Assembly: GCA_016744775.1 (NCBI GenBank)
Contig: JADGDS010000005.1
Coordinates: forward strand, 106,375-146,201
Direction of reading: 5' to 3'
Length of the DNA stretch: 39,827 nt
Source: Candidatus Marithrix sp.
GTDB lineage: Bacteria; Pseudomonadota; Gammaproteobacteria; Beggiatoales; Beggiatoaceae
Shown piece after piece: positions 1 through 7,491 of the stretch (positions are counted from its first letter, which is position 1; every line of letters begins with the position of its first letter). A model generated the notes under the pieces. The model had not been told where the DNA came from and made no database searches. It saw nothing but the letters and a program-made list of their open reading frames with translations. The position numbers and the translations under genes are program-made.

Positions 1-1178
<1,178 letters not shown>

Positions 1179-1180
1179 CT

Positions 1181-2386
1181 ATGAAACTAAAATTTATATT
1201 TATATTAGCATTAATATGCTTATCTAAACAAGCCTTAAGTTTTCCATATACTCAAATTTATGTATTTGGAGATAGTTTATCTGATACCGGAAGATTATTT
1301 GAAGCTACTACTTTACCACCAACCCCTTATTTTGAAGGGCGTGTCAGTAATGGCAAATTATGGATAGAAGAATTATCTGAAACTTTAAATTTAACATATA
1401 ATCCAGATACTAATTTTGCTTGGGTTGGTGCCACTACTGGAACTACTAATGTAAATGGCTCTGATTTACCCGGTTTACAGCAACAACTTGATAATTATCT
1501 GAATAATACTCCAACTGCTGATGAAAATGCCTTATATATAGTTTGGGCAGGTGCCAATGATTTTAGTGAAGGTGTGCCTGATATAACTAAGTCTATTACT
1601 AACATCGTGACATTGGTAAGCAAATTACGTCAACATGGTGCTAAACATATTTTAGTACCAAATTTACCTCCAGTTGATAAAACTCCTAGAGCTATAACTA
1701 GCGGCAATAGTGCCGTTTTGACTCCAATAATTACCGCTTTTAATAGAAACTTAGCTCAACAATTAGCAGCATTGGATGTAATTCAAGTTGATATACCAAC
1801 AGCATTTGAAATGCTAAAAAATCCCAAAGTGGTAACACCGCCACTAGGTAATTTTAAAAATCTGACTGAAGCTTGCTTTGATTTCAAAACAATATGTAGA
1901 AATCCAGATGAATATTTCTATTGGGATGATTTACATCCTACTAAAGTGGGGCATAAAGCAATTGCATTAGTATTTTTTGCCGCTATAGCAGAATCTGTTT
2001 ATGTAGATTTTAGTAAAATTGATCCATCAGAACCTCATCTATTAGAACTTCCATTTATAGAAGTAACTGATGAAGCTGGTAAATTTTTAGTATTAGATGT
2101 AGGAATGTCGCGTAAACAAGATGATACTGAACTTCAATTTAGCGTCTTAGGTAGCGTTATACAAACTACGGTGGCATTGCAAAATCTATTTACTTTTCCT
2201 AGTAATCATAAATATCCTACTTTTAATAAAGCTACAGGTATTTTAGCTGTACCAATAGTACATATCGCCCAAGCTAATCCAACTTTAACTTTTCTAATCG
2301 AATATAAAGCCAACTTCAAATTTTTACCAGATACATTAAATAATCCTTTGATGGCACCAATGTTTGAATTAGCTAGTGCTAAATAA
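1181..2386 (+). CDS. Secreted SGNH/GDSL-family esterase or lipase
   Basis: The gene starts 2 bases after the DctP stop. It encodes a signal peptide (cleavage near residue 20) and an SGNH hydrolase. Block I is FGDSLSDTG with nucleophile Ser32, block III is VWAGANDF near residue 125, and block V is YWDDLHPT near residue 250 carrying the catalytic Asp and His. These residues support ester hydrolysis on a lipid or acyl-sugar in the periplasm or outside the cell. About 120 residues after the SGNH domain (from about 285) form a beta-rich tail that I do not recognise. There is no autotransporter barrel. The last 11 bases overlap the next gene's GTG start, which suggests translational coupling with the exporter. 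Confidence 0.85.
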   Translation: MKLKFIFILALICLSKQALSFPYTQIYVFGDSLSDTGRLFEATTLPPTPYFEGRVSNGKLWIEELSETLNLTYNPDTNFAWVGATTGTTNVNGSDLPGLQQQLDNYLNNTPTADENALYIVWAGANDFSEGVPDITKSITNIVTLVSKLRQHGAKHILVPNLPPVDKTPRAITSGNSAVLTPIITAFNRNLAQQLAALDVIQVDIPTAFEMLKNPKVVTPPLGNFKNLTEACFDFKTICRNPDEYFYWDDLHPTKVGHKAIALVFFAAIAESVYVDFSKIDPSEPHLLELPFIEVTDEAGKFLVLDVGMSRKQDDTELQFSVLGSVIQTTVALQNLFTFPSNHKYPTFNKATGILAVPIVHIAQANPTLTFLIEYKANFKFLPDTLNNPLMAPMFELASAK

Positions 2387-3764
2387 GAATCCCAGTTATA
2401 AGGAAATTCTAAGCTTTGCTATTCCATTAATGTTGGGTTTAATGACAATGGCATTAGTCACTGTCATTGACACAATATTTATTGGAAAATTAGGAACTGC
2501 ACAACTTGCCGCTATACCTTTAGCGGCTTCCATGTATATGATAGCATGGATATTTTTTGTAGGTATTATGCAAAGCAGCGTAGCTTTTATAGCAAAAGCT
2601 TTTGGTGCGAAAAAATATCAAGAAATAGGCGTTATTCTCGCGCATTATAAAATCATCGTTCTATTTGGAGTACCTTTATTATATTTATATATCCAAACAT
2701 GGTCAATATTTGCAAATTTGGCACAGTTAGAAACTGAAGTCAATAATTATGCTTGGTTATATTTACACATTAGAGTTTGGGATGCCGCTTTTTCTTTATT
2801 ATTAGTCTTGTATTATATTTTTTATCAATCTATAGGCAATTCTATCGTTCCTATGATTATTGCAATATTAGTTTTAGTGTTAAATGTAATATTAGATTAT
2901 GGCTTAATTTTTGGAAATTTAGGAATGCCCGCACTTGGTGTTGAAGGCAGTGCCTATGCCACAGTCTTAGCACAAATAATTGGTGCAATTGTTATTATTA
3001 GCTATTCTTTTTTAACACAAAAATCCTTTAATTTAAAATTATTTCATCCCTTAAAACTAAAACTTTTCAAGAAAATTTTACGAATTGGCTTACCCCAAGG
3101 AATAGGTGATAGTATTGAATTAATAGCATGGGCAATATTTAGTATTATGGTTGCACAATTAGGAACTATTGCATTAGCGGCTAATAATATTGGATTACAA
3201 GTTGTACAATTATTATATTTACCCGGATTGGCGATTGGAATGGCATCAGCATCTTATATGGGTAGATTTTTAGGAACAAAACAACCAGAACTCGCCAAAA
3301 TAACAACTATAAAAAGTTTACATTTAGGCATCCTTTATATGGGAAGCTTAGGTATATTGCTATGGTTTCTAGGAGAAGCAATTGCCAGATATTTCACTAA
3401 AGATGAAATGGTAATACAACAAGCAACACTAATGTTTAAAGTAATGGCTTTTTACCAAATATTTGATGCAATAGCCATAATTTTACGCACTACACTCAGT
3501 GGAGCAGGAGATACTCTAAAACCAGCCTTACTATTATTTTTATCGACAATGGTTATAATGTTACCAGCGGTAAGCTTGTTATCAAATTGGATAACGCCCG
3601 GTTTAGTAGGGGCATGGTTAGGTGCATTAATATATATTATTGTATTAGCATTGTTACTCAGTTATTATGTTACAATTTGTTACAAGTTTGAGAAGCTTGT
3701 TACAAGCATTTTCTGTAAGATACAAACTCTCAATATCAATTTTCGGAGTTATTCAGATGAATAA
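2376..3764 (+). CDS. MATE-family multidrug/toxin efflux transporter
   Basis: This is a 462-residue, very hydrophobic protein with about 12 membrane segments in two homologous halves, as in MATE exporters, which use a Na+ or H+ gradient. Characteristic stretches are the N-terminal FAIPLMLGLMTMALVTVIDT with IFIGKLGTAQLAA, the mid-protein LGVEGSAYATVLAQ, and the second-half start RIGLPQGIGDSIELIAW with IALAANNIGLQ. The start is a GTG inside the end of the esterase gene, and no ATG precedes the first membrane helix. The 3' end overlaps the next gene by 8 bases. The cytoplasmic tail after the last helix (about 30 residues) is not family-typical. Substrate is unknown. Confidence 0.9.
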   Translation: MLNKNPSYKEILSFAIPLMLGLMTMALVTVIDTIFIGKLGTAQLAAIPLAASMYMIAWIFFVGIMQSSVAFIAKAFGAKKYQEIGVILAHYKIIVLFGVPLLYLYIQTWSIFANLAQLETEVNNYAWLYLHIRVWDAAFSLLLVLYYIFYQSIGNSIVPMIIAILVLVLNVILDYGLIFGNLGMPALGVEGSAYATVLAQIIGAIVIISYSFLTQKSFNLKLFHPLKLKLFKKILRIGLPQGIGDSIELIAWAIFSIMVAQLGTIALAANNIGLQVVQLLYLPGLAIGMASASYMGRFLGTKQPELAKITTIKSLHLGILYMGSLGILLWFLGEAIARYFTKDEMVIQQATLMFKVMAFYQIFDAIAIILRTTLSGAGDTLKPALLLFLSTMVIMLPAVSLLSNWITPGLVGAWLGALIYIIVLALLLSYYVTICYKFEKLVTSIFCKIQTLNINFRSYSDE

Positions 3765-4212
3765 AGTAAAAAAAATCATTATTGGAACCGTTGTTAGTCT
3801 TGGAATTGTTGGTGGTTTAGCAACTTATGCTACAGCATATCATGGTGGTCGTATTAATTGTCACAAAAGTGAATATCTAGCCAACTATCTCAATCTTAAT
3901 GATGAACAAAAACAAAACCTAGCAAACCTGAAAACTACAATTGCGGCAGAAAAGAAAGCGCATCATGAAAATCATCCACGTGAACAAATCATGGGGCTAC
4001 TTTCTGAACCTAAACTTGATCAGGAAAAAGCATTGGCTATATTGAATGAACGTTTTACAGCAATTCAAACATCAGCACCCAAAGTCATAACAGCTATGGC
4101 AACTTTTACTGATAGTTTGACTGATGATCAACGCGCTAAATTAAAAGGAATGATGGAACGATTTGGTAATAAATATCGTGGTATGCCTTTTGGTGGTCCT
4201 TTAGGTAATTAA
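3757..4212 (+). CDS. Spy/CpxP-like periplasmic stress protein (LTXXQ motif)
   Basis: The chosen start is ATG 3757 (151 residues). It has CGGAG 9 bases upstream and is followed directly by a signal sequence (KKIIIGTVVSLGIVGGLATYATA). The longer frame upstream merely reads through the MATE gene. The mature part is His/Lys-rich and helical, with two copies of the family hallmark: LNDEQKQNL near residue 46 and LTDDQRAKL near residue 126. Spy/CpxP proteins are periplasmic chaperones, and CpxP also restrains the CpxA sensor. The next two genes are an OmpR-type regulator and a sensor kinase, exactly the CpxP-CpxR-CpxA neighbourhood. A feedback role is therefore a reasonable inference. Confidence 0.8.
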   Translation: MNKVKKIIIGTVVSLGIVGGLATYATAYHGGRINCHKSEYLANYLNLNDEQKQNLANLKTTIAAEKKAHHENHPREQIMGLLSEPKLDQEKALAILNERFTAIQTSAPKVITAMATFTDSLTDDQRAKLKGMMERFGNKYRGMPFGGPLGN

Positions 4213-4233
4213 AAATTTCCATACCGTTCATTC

Positions 4234-4956
4234 ATGCACACTATTCTACTAATTGATGACGATGAGCGGTTGGCATCATTACTAAGTAAATATTTTTCCC
4301 GCTATGATCTAAAACTTATCAGTGAAACACATCCAATACAAGGCATGGAGCAATTAAAAAATAATGATGAAATTGAATTGCTTATTCTCGATATAATGTT
4401 GCCTGATATGGATGGTTTTGATGTTTGTCGAAGTCTTAGAAAATGGAGTGATATTCCAATTTTAATGCTAACAGCGCGTGGTGAAGTAATGGATCGTGTT
4501 GTTGGTCTTGAAATTGGTGCTGATGATTATTTATCTAAGCCATTTGAGCCTCGTGAATTAGTTGCTCGTATTCACAGTATTTTAAAGCGAGTTCATAAAA
4601 ATAGTGCAACAAGCGAATTAATACTGGATAAACACAAACATCAAGTATTTCTAAATCAAGTTGAATTGAAACTTACAAATAAAGAATATGAACTGCTTGT
4701 GTTATTTCTTGAAAATCCTGAAAAAAGTTTTGATCGAGATGAAATCATGAACGAGCTTAGTGGTATTGATGCTGAATTCTTTTCACGCTCAATAGATATT
4801 CTAGTTAGCCGTCTTCGTAATAAGTTAAAACCATTAACATGTATACAAACCGTATGGGGTAAAGGTTATCGTTTTATTCCTCCTAGCCCCCACCAAGCCC
4901 CCCAACCCCCTAAAGGGGGAGCTGCAATTAACAAGGTTCCCCCTTTAGGGGGTTAG
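4234..4956 (+). CDS. OmpR/CpxR-type response regulator with repeat-encoded C-terminal tail
   Basis: The receiver domain (residues 1-115) has the acidic pair DDDER, the phospho-acceptor Asp53 in LLILDIMLPDMDG, the Thr in MLTARGE and the Lys in LSKPFEPREL. A winged-helix DNA-binding domain follows (LTNKEYELLVLFLENP, RSIDILVSRLRNKL, VWGKGYRFIPP). Regulators of this family normally stop just after GYRFIPP. Here about 23 more residues (from SPHQAPQPPKGG) are translated from a C-rich palindrome, which also supplies the TAG stop. The context, with a CpxP-like gene 21 bases upstream and a kinase 13 bases downstream, indicates a CpxR-like envelope-stress regulator. No strong Shine-Dalgarno is visible. 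Confidence 0.9.
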   Translation: MHTILLIDDDERLASLLSKYFSRYDLKLISETHPIQGMEQLKNNDEIELLILDIMLPDMDGFDVCRSLRKWSDIPILMLTARGEVMDRVVGLEIGADDYLSKPFEPRELVARIHSILKRVHKNSATSELILDKHKHQVFLNQVELKLTNKEYELLVLFLENPEKSFDRDEIMNELSGIDAEFFSRSIDILVSRLRNKLKPLTCIQTVWGKGYRFIPPSPHQAPQPPKGGAAINKVPPLGG

Positions 4957-4963
4957 GGGGCTT
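4895..4963. repeat. C-rich palindromic repeat inside the regulator 3' end
   Basis: Inverted arms at 4895-4919 and 4939-4963 (core CCCCCTAAAGGGGG) share sequence with the elements at 11705-11783 and 12047-12099; a 15-bp relative lies at 22369-22383. The left arm and loop are read in frame as the tail of the response regulator, and its stop codon (4954-4956) lies in the right arm. The G-run of the right arm (about 4955-4960) sits about 10 bases before the kinase ATG, so it may also serve as that gene's ribosome-binding site. Confidence 0.85.
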
Positions 4964-4969
4964 TTTAAT

Positions 4970-6253
4970 ATGAACTTCTCACTAAAACTTGTTCTGCTCT
5001 TCCTGTTGACAGCTATAGCCATAGCTTTTGTTCTGCATTTTTCAACACTACATGTCTTTAAAGAACATTTTAAAAATAACATACGTCCTCATTTGCATCA
5101 ATATTTTCATTACATCTATACGGAAATAGGTACACCTCCTAATCTGAAAATCGCACAACGTTTAAGTGATACATTCAAGATAAAAATCATTATTAAAGGC
5201 TCTGATTTAAGCTGGGCATCTGATGGCAAAATTACTGAATTACCAAAAATCCATTTGGTAGAAAGTTATCATCAAAAAATACGCTATGAAAGTGGTAGAT
5301 ATAGAGGAGATTTTGTGATTCGCATAACTAATCCACTTTATAGTGTAATATTTATTACACAACATGATCGCGATTTTCCTTCACTATGGAAACAATTATT
5401 CAAAACATTAGTAGGCATTCTTCTGGTATTAGGGCTACTTTATTTGTTAATACGCTGGATGATAAGCCCATTGAAACAGATACAACAGAGTATTACTCGC
5501 ATTGGTTCTGGTGAATTAGACCATCGTATCACGATTAATCGCCATGATGAATTTGGTAAACTATCTAGTGAAATCAATGCTATGGCTGATGATATTCAAA
5601 ATATGCTGGAAGCAAAAAGTCAGCTTTTGCTCGCGATTAGCCATGAATTACGCTCACCAATCACTCGTGCAAAGGTGGCTTTATCATTGATGGAGGATTG
5701 TGAATTTCAGGATGGTTTGCAACAGGATATGGATGAAATAGAGTTGATGATTAGTGAATTATTAGAAGCTGAACGCTTTAATCACCGTCATCAAGTTTTG
5801 AATCTAAGTAATATTGATATTAACCAATTGATTAATGATACGATAAAAAAACATTACCCAAATGAGCCAATCATACAAAAACTTGATCATAACCTTCCTG
5901 TTCAATCATTAGATCAAACTCGTTTACAATTTGTGATTAAGAATCTTATTTCTAATGCTTTGAAACATCGTAAACAGCCTACTGATAATATCAGTATTAC
6001 TACTTATCAAACAGAAAAACAATATTGTATGATGGTAGAAGATCATGGCAAAGGTATTCCTGAAAAACACATTCCTTCTTTGACTGAACCTTTTTATCGT
6101 GTAGATCCTTCACGCCAACGAGAAACTGGTGGTTATGGTTTAGGCTTATATCTTGTTAAGATGATTGTTGAAGCTCATCATGGTGAATTGATAATTGAGA
6201 GTCAAGAAAAGCTTGGTACTAAAATAAGCGTCATACACCCTACACTAAATTAA
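4970..6253 (+). CDS. CpxA-like membrane sensor histidine kinase
   Basis: This 427-residue inner-membrane kinase has TM1 at residues 5-25, a periplasmic sensor of about 115 residues, TM2 near 145-165 (LVGILLVLGLLYLLIRWM) and a HAMP linker (SPLKQIQQSITRIGSGELDH). The dimerisation/phosphoacceptor helix is LLLAISHELRSPITRAKVAL with His225. An ATP-binding domain follows with N-box NLISNALKH, G1 VEDHGKGIP and G2 GGYGLGLYLV. All catalytic boxes are intact. It lies 13 bases after the response regulator and should phosphorylate it. The periplasmic part is the probable target of the CpxP-like protein. The 3' end overlaps the convergent next gene by 4 bases. Confidence 0.93.
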   Translation: MNFSLKLVLLFLLTAIAIAFVLHFSTLHVFKEHFKNNIRPHLHQYFHYIYTEIGTPPNLKIAQRLSDTFKIKIIIKGSDLSWASDGKITELPKIHLVESYHQKIRYESGRYRGDFVIRITNPLYSVIFITQHDRDFPSLWKQLFKTLVGILLVLGLLYLLIRWMISPLKQIQQSITRIGSGELDHRITINRHDEFGKLSSEINAMADDIQNMLEAKSQLLLAISHELRSPITRAKVALSLMEDCEFQDGLQQDMDEIELMISELLEAERFNHRHQVLNLSNIDINQLINDTIKKHYPNEPIIQKLDHNLPVQSLDQTRLQFVIKNLISNALKHRKQPTDNISITTYQTEKQYCMMVEDHGKGIPEKHIPSLTEPFYRVDPSRQRETGGYGLGLYLVKMIVEAHHGELIIESQEKLGTKISVIHPTLN

Positions 6254-6654
6254 TCAAGATAAACGCCATAACTAGCAAACCAAGATTTATCGATTTTCCA
6301 AGTTACATGATTGACATCAGCTTGCGATAAAATTAATTTTTTCGCTTTAGATTGAAGCTTAGCTAATTCTTTTTGAGCCGCTATTACTTCAGGGCTATCA
6401 GAATCCTTATTAGCTAATTCTGGTTTTACAATTGATAAGAATCTTAAAACCGATACTTGAGCTGTTCTAGGACTTGACATAACAGCATTTCCGTCCTTTA
6501 ATTCCATTATCTTAAACTGATAAGAATAGTTAGCTAACTCAGTATCTTCTGATAACAAATCATTTAATTCTCCTACACGAGGATTATAATTCCAAATCCA
6601 ATTGCCTATAAAAGCTACAGCTATAGTTAATAAAAATAAATTGTATTTACTCAT
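6250..6654 (-). CDS. Hypothetical protein with N-terminal membrane anchor
   Basis: This 134-residue protein has one hydrophobic segment at residues 5-20 (LFLLTIAVAFIGNWIW), too tryptophan-rich for a typical cleaved signal, so it is probably anchored. The rest is soluble, with a Lys/Ala-rich helix around residues 85-110 (AAQKELAKLQSKAKKLILSQ) and an aromatic C-terminus. I do not recognise the family. It converges on the histidine kinase with a 4-base stop overlap, so it is not part of that operon. The frame is open and codon use resembles its neighbours, which supports a real gene. Confidence 0.6.
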   Translation of the reverse strand: MSKYNLFLLTIAVAFIGNWIWNYNPRVGELNDLLSEDTELANYSYQFKIMELKDGNAVMSSPRTAQVSVLRFLSIVKPELANKDSDSPEVIAAQKELAKLQSKAKKLILSQADVNHVTWKIDKSWFASYGVYLD

Positions 6655-6932
6655 AATTTTTCCAACGATTTAATCCATGAAATATGGAATATGATAACGA
6701 TTAACCGGTAAATCAACTTTACCCGCAAAGATTGGCCCAATCACTATATAAGAAAGGCTTATTTGCTTTATAAGATAAATCCGCCTCCGCATTATTTTTT
6801 CCCGTATTTAAATTTGTGACTTTAAAATGTTTGATTATCATTTTTTCCTTTATTTGTCTGAATCAGAATTTACATAATAAAATTCGTTTATTTATAATTA
6901 GCCCCTCAGTTGTTACCAAGAGGCTAAAAATA
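6655..6932. other. Intergenic region with a short open frame and half a repeat
   Basis: No convincing gene. A 40-codon minus-strand frame (6670-6792) begins MRRRIYLIK and continues into a hydrophobic stretch. It could be the stranded start of an exported-protein gene, but nothing supports expression. At 6854-6865 there is a single copy of the TTGTCTGAATCA repeat end that occurs as inverted pairs at 7226-7316 and 39075-39181. Confidence 0.4.
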
Positions 6933-7187
6933 TTATTTAGGTTTTGCCCCAGTCAGCTGAAAACTCATTGGCTTAGATAATGGTTTATATTGCATATCGA
7001 CTTCATAATGCAATTCCTCACCAAGTTCTCCTTTTAATTTTATACAGGGGATATGAAGTTTGCCGTTTTCGTATGTTGCCCAGCAATCATTAGAGGATGG
7101 TTCTACTGATTGGTTGTTTGTTTGGTAAAGTTGTTGGATTTCAGAGTCTGAGAGGGCGCGGTTGTAGATACATTTAAGTTTTATCAT
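6933..7187 (-). pseudogene. 3' fragment of a LamG-domain surface protein
   Basis: The 84-residue frame starts inside the last strand of a LamG/concanavalin-like domain (YNRALSDSEIQQLYQ, a very common domain end). It then carries a short beta module (CWATYENGKLHIPCIKLKG to MSFQLTGAKPK). The intact LamG protein at 35025-35972 has the same order: FGRALSNTEIQNLAQ, then a module ending LQFRVIQAEPR. The upstream 130 or more residues of the domain and any signal peptide are missing, and dispersed repeats begin about 40 bases upstream. A Shine-Dalgarno-like AGGTGA precedes the ATG, so the remnant might still be translated. Confidence 0.6.
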
Positions 7188-7225
7188 CGTATATCACCTA
7201 TCATAAATAAAATTTATATACTAAT

Positions 7226-7316
7226 TTGTCTGAATCATAATTTACAAAATTAAAGAATTTACAGGATTAGTTTTATTCTGTCAATTCTAAAATCCTGTAA
7301 ATCCTGATTCAGACAA
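7226..7316. repeat. TTGTCTGAATCA palindromic element (MITE-like)
   Basis: The 12-bp ends TTGTCTGAATCA (7226-7237) and TGATTCAGACAA (7305-7316) are inverted, with further imperfect pairing inward (TTACAGGAT against ATCCTGTAA). A second full copy lies at 39075-39181. Solo ends are at 6854-6865 and 7476-7487, and a minimal 17-bp palindrome is at 11649-11665. No coding capacity. Confidence 0.8.
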
Positions 7317-7386
7317 TTATTTATTAACTGATGTTACGCACCCAATAAAAAAATTATCCAAGATGCTTTTAAAAAAATTGTAAAAT

Positions 7387-7464
7387 GTAGGTTGGGCTGA
7401 CGATAGGAAGCCCAACTGAATCGTGCATGGAATTGTTGGGCTTCCTGTCGTCAGCCCAACCTAC
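7387..7464. repeat. GTAGGTTGGGCTGACGA long inverted repeat
   Basis: 17-bp perfect arms lie at 7387-7403 and 7448-7464, with additional inner pairing (GGAAGCCCAAC against GTTGGGCTTCC). A shorter relative is the hairpin at 25528-25553. Together with the element at 7226-7316 and the solo end at 7476-7487, it fills the 304-base gap between the LamG fragment and the polA stop. I see no gene in that gap. Confidence 0.8.
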
Positions 7465-7491
7465 AATGTAAATTCTGATTCAGACAATTAA

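Noticed and set aside
3667..3756. 30-codon N-terminal extension of the Spy/CpxP-like gene
   Set aside because: It only reads through the MATE gene in another frame; the ribosome-binding site and signal peptide fix the start at 3757.
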